Below, piece by piece: positions 1 through 8,834 of a stretch of DNA of 64,000 nt. Source of the DNA: Nostoc flagelliforme FACHB-838. Lineage in GTDB: Bacteria; Cyanobacteriota; Cyanobacteriia; Cyanobacteriales; Nostocaceae. The notes under the pieces were generated by a model that saw only the letters and a program-made list of their open reading frames with translations, was not told the origin of the DNA and searched no databases. How positions within the stretch are numbered: position 1 is the stretch's first letter; every line of letters starts with the position of its first letter. A program made the translations under genes and the position numbers. Where the stretch lies: assembly GCF_014698065.1 (NCBI RefSeq), contig NZ_JACJSI010000024.1, positions 23,681 to 87,680 of the forward strand, read 5' to 3'.

Positions 1-171
1 GGATTAAACAAGCTTGATCCCGACGAAAAACTGTATTGTTATATAGGTTGACAGTTTCGAGCAAAAAAATTGGTTGATGGCAGTCTTGGTCAATAGCATC
101 TATTTAAAAGCCAAAGCTAAGTGATTGTTTTCTTGCCTTGCCATGTTTATTCAACTCTGGAGGTATAGTTC

Positions 172-699
172 ATGTCCATTCGCCTATATATAGGTAATTT
201 GCCTAAAGATGAAATAGATCGTCAAGATCTCCAAGCAGTTTTTGCAGCCGAAGGTGATGCTGTAACTACTAAATTAATTAAAGACCGCAAAACCGGCAAA
301 TGTCGTGGTTTCGGTTTTCTTACAGTCAACAATGACGAACAAGCTGACGAAATTATTGAAAAGTATAATGGTCAGATGTTCAAAGACACTCCTATTAAGC
401 TAGAGAAGGCATTACCTCGGACAAAGGGTGAAGAGGGTGACGAGCAAGCTCCTAAACCAGTTACTCTTGCTAGTAATAGTAGTAGTAGTAGTACCCCCAC
501 ACCTAGCCCCAACAGAGAAGGTAGCCGTCGTGAGAAAAGCTCTAAGAAGCCTCGTCGTGGCGGCGGTAGCAGTGGCGGCGGCGGTTCTCGTGAAAACAGC
601 ACCACAACCACCGATTCAGACGCTATTCGTCCAGATCCTCGTTGGGCTTCGGAATTAGAAAAGCTGAAGCAGATGTTAGCTGCACAAACTACGAATTAA
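172..699 (+). CDS. RRM-type RNA-binding protein (cyanobacterial Rbp family)
   Basis: Single RNA-recognition-motif protein of 175 residues that should bind single-stranded RNA in the cytoplasm. RNP2 (LYIGNL) is at residues 5-10 and RNP1 (RGFGFLTV) at 45-52, with the correct spacing for one RRM covering about residues 3-80. The remainder is low complexity: a Ser run near 102-107, a basic Arg/Lys stretch at 119-129, a Gly/Ser stretch at 129-139, then a short charged helix at the C-terminus. Cyanobacterial Rbp proteins commonly have an RRM plus a Gly-rich tail, and several are cold-induced; induction here is inference. The ATG follows a good GGAG ribosome site at about 160. A hairpin with a T-rich tract follows the stop. 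The gene appears monocistronic. Confidence 0.9.
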   Translation: MSIRLYIGNLPKDEIDRQDLQAVFAAEGDAVTTKLIKDRKTGKCRGFGFLTVNNDEQADEIIEKYNGQMFKDTPIKLEKALPRTKGEEGDEQAPKPVTLASNSSSSSTPTPSPNREGSRREKSSKKPRRGGGSSGGGGSRENSTTTTDSDAIRPDPRWASELEKLKQMLAAQTTN

Positions 700-1336
700 T
701 CGCTAAGGGAGAGAAGTTAAAAATTAAAAATCAGAATTTTTTTTGATTTTTAATTTTTAATTATCGATTATTACTTAGTGCAGGTTGGCAAAAATAAACC
801 TAGCATTCAAAACATTGAGGAAGCCCAAGATTAAAGCATGAGTGAGTTTTGACTTCCGCGTTGCGGTACTAGCTGCTTAGTTAAAATCTAGTCGCAGCTA
901 ATTTTGTAAGTGCATAGGCGCAGGCTAACGTAGGCATTGCATGGTCATTTGTCACTACTGAGGTGTAGTTTAAAGTTGCCAGTTAAGAAACACGCCAACC
1001 TCCAGAAAATCTGGATTTAAGTTAAATTAAACGACACATAAATTTTCAACATACACCATACACACTTACGTAATAGTAAAAAGTAAATACTATTACAGGA
1101 ATAACTTGTATAGAGTTGCTGTTAAAGCTTGCTTATAAAAAAATTAAGTTTTTGTAATTACACACATCAAAAACCTGACCGATGTGAATGCGATGCCTAC
1201 GGCGGGCTGCGCCTACGCAATAAATGTCTAGATTTGACATATCATAGCTAGCTGATATGCCAAGGTTAACCGGAGGCGCGATCGCTCTAAAGATAATCTA
1301 CACTCAAAGTGATACCGATCATTTGCAGCTTCTGTT
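700..1336. other. Gene-free stretch between RRM gene and sufE
   Basis: About 640 bases without a convincing ORF. It holds the terminator-like hairpin at 722-755, A/T-rich DNA, a dispersed repeat at about 1189-1217 (GCGATGCCTACGGCGGGCTG and onward, related copies near 42991 and 57713), and a HIP1-type site at about 1276. I see no tRNA or riboswitch in it. Confidence 0.6.
722..755 (+). terminator. Hairpin after the RRM gene
   Basis: A 12-bp perfect inverted repeat (AATTAAAAATCA at 722-733 and its complement at 744-755) encloses a loop that contains the T-run. It begins 23 bases after the RRM stop codon. It is A/T-rich, so it is weaker than a GC-stem terminator, but its position fits transcription termination. 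Confidence 0.5.
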
Positions 1337-1777
1337 ATGTCCTCAACTCTAGATTCTTTGCCACCTGCGCTCGCTAAAATTGTCCAGCGCTTTCAACGCG
1401 CTTCCGAACCGAAGCGACGCTACGAACAGCTAATCTGGTATGCTCAGAAGCTCAATGAGTTCCCAGAAGCTGATAAATTACCCGAAAATAAAGTTCCTGG
1501 TTGTGTGTCTCAAGTTTATATCACCGCAGCCTTGGATGATGGTAAGGTTGTGTTTCAGGGCGATTCCGATTCTCAGTTAACTAAAGGATTAGTCGGTCTT
1601 CTGGTTGAAGGATTGCATGGACTAACGCCAAGTGAGATTGTCCAACTTACTCCAGATTTTATTCAAGAAACAGGCTTAAATGTTAGCCTGACACCTTCCC
1701 GTGCTAATGGGTTTTACAATATTTTTAAAACCATGCAAAAAAAAGCATTGGAATGTAAGTTAGATTTGCCTAGCTAA
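1337..1777 (+). CDS. sufE: SufE family protein (Fe-S cluster sulfur acceptor)
   Basis: A 146-residue SufE-like protein. The family accepts persulfide sulfur from a SufS-type cysteine desulfurase and passes it to the SufBCD scaffold during iron-sulfur cluster assembly in the cytosol. The acceptor cysteine is Cys56 in VPGCVSQVYI, the family signature. Length and order (helical N-terminus, PGCxSxV, then GLVGLLVEGLHGLTP) agree with SufE. No other suf gene lies nearby, which is common for the stand-alone cyanobacterial sufE. A run of TCATTAG-type heptamers follows the stop codon and separates it from the next gene. Confidence 0.92.
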   Translation: MSSTLDSLPPALAKIVQRFQRASEPKRRYEQLIWYAQKLNEFPEADKLPENKVPGCVSQVYITAALDDGKVVFQGDSDSQLTKGLVGLLVEGLHGLTPSEIVQLTPDFIQETGLNVSLTPSRANGFYNIFKTMQKKALECKLDLPS

Positions 1778-1785
1778 ACTTGGTT

Positions 1786-1822
1786 ATTAGTCATTAGTCA
1801 TTTGTCATTGGTCATTAGCAAA
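1786..1822. repeat. Heptanucleotide tandem repeat (TCATTAG type)
   Basis: Degenerate tandem copies of a 7-base unit (TCATTAG, TCATTTG, TCATTGG) fill the sufE-hydrolase gap. The same unit recurs at about 49072-49135, 50193-50292 and 60340-60402. It matches the short tandemly repeated repetitive (STRR) sequences known from heterocystous cyanobacteria. Confidence 0.75.
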
Positions 1823-1878
1823 AGACAACTGACAAAAAACAGTTGATAAATAAGGTACAACTACCAAAATTTAGTCTA

Positions 1879-2790
1879 ATGTCAACAAATTTATTATCTA
1901 CCTCTGCTGCTACTGGTTTTGGTGGAGTGGTTCAAGAATATCTCTGGAATTGGGAAAATCAGCAATTGCGCGTTGTTTATGAAACCCTTGGTAAAGGATC
2001 ACCGCTATTGCTATTACCATCTTTCAGCAGTGTTTCAACGCGTTTGGAAGTAGGCGAACTTGCCAAGTTATTAGCTCCCAATTTTCAAGTTGTGGCCATT
2101 GATTGGCCTGGATTTGGAGAATCTTCTCGCCCTAGTTTGAATTATCGACCGGAAATATATCAGCACTTTCTAGAAGATTTTGTCAAAGCTATTTTTAATA
2201 CTCCCATTACTGTGGTAGCGGCTGGCCATGCTTCTAGTTACGTTTTACAATTAGCTGTGAAGCAGGCTGTTTTCTCAAAGATTGTATTGTTAGCTCCTAC
2301 TTGGCGTGGGCCTTTGCCGACAATGGGGGCAAGTCAGCAAATAGCTGGCATGGTGAGAGAATTGGTGCGATCGCCTATACTTGGTCAAGCTCTCTACAAA
2401 CTCAACACTACCCCATCCTTCTTAAGTTTGATGTATCGCCGTCATGTATTTACTGACGCAGGTAAAATTACACCCAGTTTCATCGAGAAGAAATGGCAAA
2501 CAACTCAACAACCAGGAGCGCGATTTGCATCTGCTGCCTTTGTAACTGGTAATCTCGATGCTGTACACGAACAATCTGATTTTCTGGAACTTGTGCAGTC
2601 TTTAACCGTACCGCTTATGGTAGTAGTTGGGGAATCTAGCCCCCCCAAATCACGAGAAGAAATGAACGCTTTGGTAGCCTTACCAGGAGTGAGAAGCGTT
2701 GTTATCCCTGGTTCTCTGGGACTACATGAAGAATACCCAGGGGTTGTTTTAGAAGCAGTTCAAGATTTTTTGTTCTCCTCAGAAAATTAA
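1879..2790 (+). CDS. Alpha/beta-hydrolase-fold protein, nucleophile apparently lost
   Basis: About 303 residues from the ATG at 1879; a TTG at 1843 would add 12 residues but lies just after heptamer repeats, so the ATG is preferred. The fold is recognisable: a beta-strand with LLLLPSF, the DWPGFGESSRP turn, a nucleophile-elbow strand (VVAAGHASSYVL), and a late His near the C-terminus (GLHEEYP). In the usual G-x-S-x-G elbow the catalytic Ser would sit where this protein has Ala (GHASS), and the expected Asp after the VVVGE strand is not obvious. It may be a non-catalytic member, or the following Ser may serve. Substrate unknown. Confidence 0.8.
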   Translation: MSTNLLSTSAATGFGGVVQEYLWNWENQQLRVVYETLGKGSPLLLLPSFSSVSTRLEVGELAKLLAPNFQVVAIDWPGFGESSRPSLNYRPEIYQHFLEDFVKAIFNTPITVVAAGHASSYVLQLAVKQAVFSKIVLLAPTWRGPLPTMGASQQIAGMVRELVRSPILGQALYKLNTTPSFLSLMYRRHVFTDAGKITPSFIEKKWQTTQQPGARFASAAFVTGNLDAVHEQSDFLELVQSLTVPLMVVVGESSPPKSREEMNALVALPGVRSVVIPGSLGLHEEYPGVVLEAVQDFLFSSEN

Positions 2791-2842
2791 ATTTTTGCAC
2801 CAAGAGGAAAAGAATAATTTTGCACCTTGGTGCGAGATTAGA

Positions 2843-3787
2843 TTAGTTCAAGCTACTGCGAGTCAGTTTTTGCAAGCGAGAAAGAGAAAGCGCTAGTAAA
2901 CCGACTATACCAAGACCAAGAACAGTTGATGACTCAGGGACTGCCTTGACTTCAAAATCAAAATTGAAAGTGCCAGACTCTTTAAAGGGAATACGGTGAT
3001 TATCAGTGCCTAAATCCACTAATTTGAATGATGCAGAATAAGTTCCCAGTGGTGCAGCAGCATCAGTCCAAAAAGTAGGGGTGAACGAAAAATTATCACC
3101 ACTGCCGATTGTGTAGATATCGCCTACTGACTTGACAATATCAACGCCTGCTGAATCACCAATATTCAATCCACTGCTAATTGAGGCTAATTGTAAACCA
3201 ATATTTGCACCCTCAAGAGACGACTGCCAACGACCATTAGAGCTATTGAACAAATACTGGTTGTCTAATTCTTTTGAAGTTTTTAGAGACGCTATAGGTT
3301 CTATTGTCAGATTGCTATATTCCTTATCTGTTGGAGTACTAATCAAGCGACCACTATAAAACCCTGTACCAGGTAATAATGTTAGCGGCGGTTGTTCTGA
3401 GTAAGACTCAGGAATTCGGTTATTTGTGTTGGTTGGGTTAATGGTTGGGTTATTTAATGACCCTGAGTAGCTATAAGTACCAATGCCGTGGAAATGGCTA
3501 GATTCAGGTGTGTCTTCATCCCTATGTGCAAACAGAAGGGTCAAACGATTGTAATTGGGGTTCTCCAAACCTGCGTATGTCCCTGTAGAGAGAGCCTCCA
3601 AACCATCTAATCCGATATAAAAGCCCGTTTCATCCGAATGATTATGAGTATCATCTGCTTGTGCGGATGCTAAAGCGGTAGATAAAACCAACGGCGCAAC
3701 GACCAAAAAGCTGACTGCAATAGACGCAGATGCTTGTCCTGCTTGAGTTAATTGCTTTCTCAAACCGATAGTGTTTTTTGAAACCAC
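2843..3787 (-). CDS. PEP-CTERM surface protein, probably Zur-controlled
   Basis: A 314-residue secreted protein. The N-terminal hydrophobic stretch ending near LASAQA is a signal peptide, and the C-terminus carries a PEP-CTERM sorting signal: VPESS, a hydrophobic helix (TVLGLGIVGLLAL) and a basic tail (SRLQKL). Just after the signal peptide is a His/Asp-rich segment (DDTHNHSDE) and later SSHFHG, both able to bind metal. A Zur-like box sits 35 bp upstream, and the divergent neighbour is a COG0523 GTPase with its own box. I recall a Zur-repressed PEP-CTERM family in Nostocales named after all3515 of Anabaena; assignment to it is likely but unverified. Proposed role: extracytoplasmic protein made under zinc limitation. 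Confidence 0.8.
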   Translation of the reverse strand: MVSKNTIGLRKQLTQAGQASASIAVSFLVVAPLVLSTALASAQADDTHNHSDETGFYIGLDGLEALSTGTYAGLENPNYNRLTLLFAHRDEDTPESSHFHGIGTYSYSGSLNNPTINPTNTNNRIPESYSEQPPLTLLPGTGFYSGRLISTPTDKEYSNLTIEPIASLKTSKELDNQYLFNSSNGRWQSSLEGANIGLQLASISSGLNIGDSAGVDIVKSVGDIYTIGSGDNFSFTPTFWTDAAAPLGTYSASFKLVDLGTDNHRIPFKESGTFNFDFEVKAVPESSTVLGLGIVGLLALSLSRLQKLTRSSLN

Positions 3788-3821
3788 TACGCTACTCCAT
3801 CAAAGTATAATTTTTTTGCTT

Positions 3822-3836
3822 GGATAATGATTATCA
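3822..3836 (-). promoter_or_regulatory. Zur-like box upstream of the PEP-CTERM gene
   Basis: GGATAATGATTATCA matches 14 of 15 positions of the cyanobacterial Zur consensus TGATAATNATTATCA. It lies 35 bp before the start of the minus-strand PEP-CTERM gene, where bound repressor would block the promoter. Confidence 0.75.
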
Positions 3837-4044
3837 TTTTAATAGCAAGATTGCCAAGGTACTAACCTGCAACTTACCGCAGGGTGTTGGCTTGTATGCA
3901 ATATTGCCAGCCAAGGTTTGAATATCTATTACTTATTACAGATGTATAAAAATAAAATGTTTGGTCATTAAATTATGTGATTATTTTCCTGAAACCCAAA
4001 ATAATAGTAAGTTCGCACAAAAATATAAAAAGATTTATGATATG

Positions 4045-4059
4045 TGATAATGATTATCC
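4045..4059 (+). promoter_or_regulatory. Zur-like box upstream of the COG0523 GTPase
   Basis: TGATAATGATTATCC matches 14 of 15 positions of TGATAATNATTATCA. It lies 28 bp before the ATG at 4088. Together with the box at 3822-3836 it gives one operator per gene of the divergent pair. Confidence 0.8.
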
Positions 4060-4087
4060 ATAAGGTGAGACAAGAGGAATTTAGAGT

Positions 4088-5059
4088 ATGGTGGCTGACG
4101 TAATCAACAATTCAGTTCCCGTTACTGTTCTTACAGGGTATTTGGGAGCAGGTAAAACGACTCTACTCAATCACATCCTCACCTACGAACACGGCAAAAA
4201 AGTTGCTGTGATTGTCAATGAATTTGGGGAAGTGGGTATTGATAATCAATTGATTATCGATGCAGATGAAGAAATTTTTGAAATGAATAATGGCTGTATC
4301 TGTTGTACAGTACGCGGCGATTTAATTCGCATCATTGGCAACTTGATGAAGCGGCGCGATAAATTTGACCATTTAGTAATTGAAACAACTGGATTAGCCG
4401 ATCCTGCACCAGTGATTCAGACATTTTTTGTGGATGAAGATTTGCAAAGTCAACTGTCTTTAGATGCAGTGGTGACAGTTGTAGATGCCAAGCACATCTC
4501 GCAGCACTGGGATGCAGACGAAGCACAAGAACAGATTGCTTTTGCCGATGTAATTTTACTTAATAAAACAGATTTGGTAGCGCCAGAAGAGTTGAATGAA
4601 TTGGAGAAACGGATTCGGGCGATGAATGCGATCGCAAAAATCTACCGTACCCAAAATTCTGAACTAGGAATGGATGCTTTATTAGGTGTAAAAGCCTTTG
4701 ATTTAGATCGTGCATTAGAAATTGATCCAGATTTCTTAGGCGAAGATGCCCACGTACACGATGAAAGCGTCTTTTCTGTAGCTTTAGTAGAAGCAGGTGC
4801 AGTGGATGGAGAAAAATTAAACACTTGGCTTTCCGAGTTACTACGTACCCAAGGGACAGATATCTTTCGGATGAAAGGCATTTTAAATATTGCTGGAGAA
4901 GATAATCGATTTGTATTCCAAGGAGTACACATGATATTTGATGGCAAACCCGATCGCCCCTGGAAACCAAACGAAACCCCCAAAAACGAACTAGTCTTCA
5001 TCGGGCGCAACCTTGATGCAGCAAAACTTAAGCAAGATTTTCTCGCTTGTCTAGCATAA
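4088..5059 (+). CDS. COG0523 (CobW/ZNG1-like) metal-chaperone GTPase
   Basis: A 323-residue G3E-family P-loop GTPase. Walker A is GYLGAGKTT at residues 17-25, the metal-binding CxCC motif is GCICC at 69-73, and the guanine-specificity motif NKTD is near 160. A CobW C-terminal domain follows, and a short His/Asp stretch (HVHDE) near 222 could add metal ligands. Family members hand metals, often zinc, to client enzymes using GTP. The Zur-like box upstream argues for a zinc-starvation chaperone rather than a cobalamin-biosynthesis enzyme, and no cob genes are nearby. A ribosome site (AGAGGA) precedes the ATG. The next gene starts 69 bp downstream and may or may not be co-transcribed. Confidence 0.9.
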   Translation: MVADVINNSVPVTVLTGYLGAGKTTLLNHILTYEHGKKVAVIVNEFGEVGIDNQLIIDADEEIFEMNNGCICCTVRGDLIRIIGNLMKRRDKFDHLVIETTGLADPAPVIQTFFVDEDLQSQLSLDAVVTVVDAKHISQHWDADEAQEQIAFADVILLNKTDLVAPEELNELEKRIRAMNAIAKIYRTQNSELGMDALLGVKAFDLDRALEIDPDFLGEDAHVHDESVFSVALVEAGAVDGEKLNTWLSELLRTQGTDIFRMKGILNIAGEDNRFVFQGVHMIFDGKPDRPWKPNETPKNELVFIGRNLDAAKLKQDFLACLA

Positions 5060-5128
5060 ATAGGAGATTGGGGATTGGGAAAATTGACTCCCTAGTCCCT
5101 AGTCCCCAGTAACCAGTACCCAATAACT

Positions 5129-6190
5129 ATGAACACCACAACCAGCAAATCTAAGGAATTTGAACAACACTATTCGGGAACACTTTCAGATTATGTAACT
5201 GCGATCGCTTGGTCGCCACAAGGTAAAACTTTAGCAGCAACTTCCGCCGCTGGTGAAGTAGTTCTGTGGAATAATGGCGAACTCACAAGTTTACAAACTG
5301 GTAACGGTAAATCAGTAGACTGTCTCGCCTTTTCACCAGATGGAAAATTTTTAGCTGTTGGTGGACAAGATGGACAGGTGAAAATTTGGCGCGATACTGA
5401 ATTAATCGCCACCTTGGAAAATGCCCCCGCATGGGTTGACAAGCTAGCTTGGAATTACACCAGTAACCAACTGGCTTTTAGTTTGGGGCGTTATGTCCAA
5501 GTTTGGGATGCAGATACTCGCAAGGTTGTTGTAACGCTGAATTTTGAAAACTCGTCAGTTTTGGCGATTGATTGGCGCATTGATGGGCAATACTTAGCCA
5601 TTAGCGGTTATCAGGGTATCAAGATTTGGCATAGTCAAAGCTGGGATGAAGAACCATACATCTTGGATATGCCTAGTGTGAGTGTAGCGATGGCTTGGTC
5701 GCCTGATGGTAAATTCCTGGCTTCTGGCAATATGGATCGTAGTGTCACCGTTTTGGAATGGAACAATCCCGACCCTTGGGTGATGCGTGGCTTCCCTGGT
5801 AAAATTCGCCAATTGGCATGGTCAGAAGCTACCACTAAAGTCGGTGCGCCAATATTAGCATCTTCTAGCGTTGAAGGTATTGTGGTGTGGGAAAAGCTCG
5901 AAGATGATTCGTTAGGCTGGGAAGCACGAGTATTAACTAATCATGTGGGTGTGATTAATGCGATCGCCTTTGCACCTAAAAGCTTCCTTCTCGCTTCTGC
6001 TGCTGCTGACGGTTGGTTGTGTTTATGGAACAAAGCCAAAGAAGTATCCCAAATTATCACAGGTGTCTCAGGAGGATTTTCCACTCTAGCTTGGCATCCC
6101 CAAGGCAAGTTACTGGCCGCAGGGGGTGAACAGGGCGAATTACTTGTATGGTCAAAGGTTTTGCGGGGTCAAGGATTTGGGCGCAGTTAA
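5129..6190 (+). CDS. WD40-repeat beta-propeller protein
   Basis: A 353-residue protein made almost wholly of WD40 repeats, probably one seven-bladed propeller. Repeated signatures are easy to see: AIAWSPQGKTLAAT and VVLWN, CLAFSPDGKFLAVGG and VKIWR, AWSPDGKFLASG, AIAFAPKSFLLAS and LCLWN, LAWHPQGKLLAAGG and LLVWS. No kinase, caspase or NB-ARC domain is fused, unlike many cyanobacterial WD40 proteins, and no signal peptide is seen, so it is probably a cytoplasmic scaffold. Its position after the COG0523 gene suggests a possible link to zinc homeostasis; that is inference only. Confidence 0.9.
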   Translation: MNTTTSKSKEFEQHYSGTLSDYVTAIAWSPQGKTLAATSAAGEVVLWNNGELTSLQTGNGKSVDCLAFSPDGKFLAVGGQDGQVKIWRDTELIATLENAPAWVDKLAWNYTSNQLAFSLGRYVQVWDADTRKVVVTLNFENSSVLAIDWRIDGQYLAISGYQGIKIWHSQSWDEEPYILDMPSVSVAMAWSPDGKFLASGNMDRSVTVLEWNNPDPWVMRGFPGKIRQLAWSEATTKVGAPILASSSVEGIVVWEKLEDDSLGWEARVLTNHVGVINAIAFAPKSFLLASAAADGWLCLWNKAKEVSQIITGVSGGFSTLAWHPQGKLLAAGGEQGELLVWSKVLRGQGFGRS

Positions 6191-6551
6191 AATAATTCGT
6201 AATTCGTAATTCGTAATTCGTAATTAAAGACTGTAGGACTCATATTTGATTTTTGAACAAAACTCAGTACACCTTTATTCCTTCTTCCCAGTCCCCAGTC
6301 CCCAATAAAGAGTCCCTTACCTCTTCGAGTAATTCAGAAATCAAATCGGATTCCGATATTACATCAAAGTATTTATACGCAGACCGAAAAAAAGCGCCAC
6401 TTATAGACGGTGGCGTTGGCCTCTCCCTTTGGGAGAAGGGTAATTAAACCCAACAATTACGAACTACGAATTACGAATTACGAATTATTAAAGTTGAAGG
6501 TGGGCAATTTATTAGCTATGCTGTATCAGCAAAGCTATCTTTGTGTGAATT
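6191..6551. repeat. Inverted pair of AATTCGT heptamer arrays
   Basis: Four tandem AATTCGT units begin at 6194, and a similar array in reverse orientation (ACGAATT units) lies at about 6455-6487, so the two arrays could pair. Between them are CCCAGT/CCCAAT repeat-like bases and a short palindrome (TCTCCCTTTGGGAGA near 6422). Small open frames here are produced by the repeats. I see no gene. Confidence 0.7.
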
Positions 6552-6824
6552 ATGAACATAGTCAAACTGATTTTACTTGCCTGTCCCGCATTTCTAGTAT
6601 CCATGCTGCTGGTACTCAATCCAGCACACGCATCCAGCCTGAAATCTGAATATGCTACACAAATTATTACGGTAGCATCTACACAACAAATTCCTGAACT
6701 GGCAACACCAAAGTTGAATCAAACATCGAATCCGATTATTGATCAACTTGGTTGCAATTGTGCTAACTGTGTTCAGTCTAAATTTCAGTCACTACAAGGC
6801 AAGCTGCCATCAGTAGGTTTTTAA
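6552..6824 (+). CDS. Small secreted protein with C-x-C-x2-C motif
   Basis: A 90-residue protein with a clear Sec signal peptide: basic start (MNIVK), hydrophobic core and a cleavage site at AHA-S near residue 27. The mature part is short and polar and carries a Cys cluster at residues 68, 70 and 73 (GCNCANC). Such a cluster could bind a metal or form disulfides outside the cytoplasm. I do not recognise the family. The ATG is the only sensible start, since it begins the signal peptide. The upstream neighbour is the repeat-filled gap and downstream is a palindromic repeat, so it looks monocistronic. Coding status rests on the signal peptide and Cys pattern. Confidence 0.65.
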   Translation: MNIVKLILLACPAFLVSMLLVLNPAHASSLKSEYATQIITVASTQQIPELATPKLNQTSNPIIDQLGCNCANCVQSKFQSLQGKLPSVGF

Positions 6825-7163
6825 TAAACTTAGGAATTATGAATATTGTAGGGGCACAGCATTGCTGTGCCCTTATTAATTAGTTTATGAGCTTTTTGTC
6901 CGTAGCGATCGCCTACGGCACGCACTTGTTGCCGCATAATTATTTATCATATTTGCTATCACGCGTGAAAAACGAGGTAGGAAAGCTGTTAGGTAAATTC
7001 CTAGATACTGAGAAAGCTGCGAGTAAGCCAATCAAGTTGGTGCGATTGCCATCTGCACCCAAGCTGTTAAGCTCTTGTTAAAAGAGCTAGTCTGGGAATT
7101 AGAAAACTTGCTAGAGTGAACAGAGTTAGCCTTAATGTCTAATCCCCAAAACCTATACATCTC
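6825..7163. other. Gap between small secreted-protein gene and ndhB
   Basis: Holds the palindrome at 6848-6873 and a repeat with an internal HIP1 site (GTAGCGATCGCCTACGG at about 6902). A 64-codon open frame from 6887 is partly made by that repeat and shows no family features, so I do not call it. The ndhB promoter must lie in the last 100-200 bases. Confidence 0.5.
6848..6873. repeat. Palindromic repeat, GTAGGGGCACAGC family (copy 1)
   Basis: GTAGGGGCACAGC followed by its near-complement GCTGTGCCC. Other copies in this window are at 22756-22784, 41312-41339 and 46310-46337. It can form a hairpin and lies after the small secreted-protein gene. Confidence 0.75.
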
Positions 7164-8768
7164 ATGGATTTTGCTAATATTGCATCCCAGCTAAACGCTG
7201 GAACGATTTTACCAGAGGGGATTGTTATTCTCACCCTCTTGGGGGTTTTGATTGTTGATTTGATTTTGGGGCGTACATCCGCACGCTGGATTGGATATCT
7301 AGCGATCGCAGGTTTATTTACTTCGATTGTCGCCCTATATTTTCAATGGGACGCTCCTAATCCCATCGGTTTTACCGGTAGCTTTAATAGTGATGACCTG
7401 AGTATTGTCTTTCGCGGTATTATTGCCTTGTCTGCGATCGCGACTATACTGATGTCAATTCGCTACGTTGAGCAGAGCGGCACTCCTTTAGCCGAATTCA
7501 TCGCTATTTTGCTGAGTGCTACTTTGGGAGGGATGTTTTTATCCGGGGCTAGTGAGTTGGTGATGATTTTCATCTCCCTAGAAACCCTGAGTATCTCCTC
7601 TTACTTGTTAACAGGTTATACCAAGCGTGACCCCCGTTCCAATGAAGCGGCGCTGAAATACTTGTTAATTGGAGCTTCCAGTACAGCAATCTTTTTGTAC
7701 GGTGTATCACTGCTGTATGGGCTATCTGGAGGACAAACTGAACTAGGTGCGATCGCTAATGGCATTGCCACAGCGAAAGGTGGTCAATCTTTAGGTTTAG
7801 TCATTGCCCTGGTTTTTGCGATCGCAGGTATTGGCTTCAAAATCTCCGCTGCACCCTTCCACCAGTGGACACCAGACGTTTATGAAGGCGCTCCCACCCC
7901 AGTCATCGCCTTTTTATCGGTCGGTTCCAAAGCAGCTGGGTTTGCCCTAGCCATCCGCTTGCTAACAACAGCCTTCCCCCTTGTTGCTGACGAGTGGAGG
8001 TTTGTCTTCACTGCTCTGGCTGTTCTCAGCATGATCTTGGGTAACGTAGTCGCCCTAGCCCAAACTACCATGAAACGGATGCTCGCTTATTCATCCATTG
8101 CCCAAGCTGGGTTTGTGATGATTGGCTTGATTGCTGGTACACAGGCGGGCTATGCCAGTATGATATTCTACTTACTGGTTTACCTGTTCATGAACCTGTG
8201 CGGCTTTACCTGCATTATCCTGTTCTCACTACGCACGGGAACCGACCAGATTTCCGAATACTCTGGCTTATATCAAAAAGACCCACTTCTAACACTGGGG
8301 TTGAGTATCTCCCTACTTTCCTTGGGTGGTATTCCACCATTAGCTGGGTTTTTCGGTAAGATTTACTTATTCTGGGCTGGTTGGCAAGCAGGTCTTTATT
8401 GGTTAGTCCTGCTGGGCTTAGTTACCACCGTTGTCTCCATCTACTACTACATTCGTGTAGTCAAGATGATGGTAGTTAAAGAACCCCATGAAATGTCCGA
8501 CGCGGTAAAGAATTATCCACAAGTGCGTTGGGATTTACCTGGACTAAGACCTTTGCAAGTTGGGTTGGTAGTAACATTAATTGCTACTTCCATAGCAGGG
8601 ATTTTGTCAAATCCACTGTTTACATTGGCGAACAATTCCGTCTCCAATACCCCCATGTTGCAAGCAACAATTAACACTAATGTAAAAGCAGAAAATCCAC
8701 TGCTTTTGCCAGAATTAGATTCAGTTAGTCAGTCTCAACTCTCAGTTGATTCTACTGCTAAGATTTAA
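7164..8768 (+). CDS. ndhB: NAD(P)H-quinone oxidoreductase subunit 2 (NdhB)
   Basis: A 534-residue, very hydrophobic protein of the NuoN/NdhB antiporter-like family, part of the membrane arm of cyanobacterial NDH-1 in the thylakoid or plasma membrane, involved in respiration, cyclic electron flow and CO2 uptake. About 14 membrane segments are visible. Family landmarks include [30 protein letters not shown] with the pumping-channel Lys, a Lys in [23 protein letters not shown], and [14 protein letters not shown]. Length is normal. The gene stands alone, as is usual for cyanobacterial ndhB. A GC-rich hairpin follows at 8805-8834. Confidence 0.97.
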   Translation: MDFANIASQLNAGTILPEGIVILTLLGVLIVDLILGRTSARWIGYLAIAGLFTSIVALYFQWDAPNPIGFTGSFNSDDLSIVFRGIIALSAIATILMSIRYVEQSGTPLAEFIAILLSATLGGMFLSGASELVMIFISLETLSISSYLLTGYTKRDPRSNEAALKYLLIGASSTAIFLYGVSLLYGLSGGQTELGAIANGIATAKGGQSLGLVIALVFAIAGIGFKISAAPFHQWTPDVYEGAPTPVIAFLSVGSKAAGFALAIRLLTTAFPLVADEWRFVFTALAVLSMILGNVVALAQTTMKRMLAYSSIAQAGFVMIGLIAGTQAGYASMIFYLLVYLFMNLCGFTCIILFSLRTGTDQISEYSGLYQKDPLLTLGLSISLLSLGGIPPLAGFFGKIYLFWAGWQAGLYWLVLLGLVTTVVSIYYYIRVVKMMVVKEPHEMSDAVKNYPQVRWDLPGLRPLQVGLVVTLIATSIAGILSNPLFTLANNSVSNTPMLQATINTNVKAENPLLLPELDSVSQSQLSVDSTAKI

Positions 8769-8804
8769 TAGCCTGAGTCTCAACCAAAGTTTGTACTTAG
8801 AGAC

Positions 8805-8834
8805 ACGCCTGTTTGCTAATATGCAGACAGGCGT
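8805..8834 (+). terminator. Hairpin after ndhB
   Basis: ACGCCTGT (8805-8812) pairs with ACAGGCGT (8827-8834) around a 14-base loop, 36 bases after the ndhB stop. No strong T-run follows directly, so it may be an RNA-stability hairpin instead. Confidence 0.5.

Noticed and set aside
6194..6221. Tandem AATTCGT array as a CRISPR-like repeat
   Set aside because: Units are 7 bp and contiguous with no spacers; it is a heptamer (STRR-type) repeat. No CRISPR array was seen anywhere in the window.
6253..6649. Two overlapping open frames between heptamer arrays
   Set aside because: Their sequences are produced by heptamer and CCCAGT repeats; the second overlaps the real small secreted-protein gene in another frame.
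6887..7081. 64-codon open frame before ndhB
   Set aside because: It begins in a HIP1-containing palindromic repeat and shows no family features or ribosome site.
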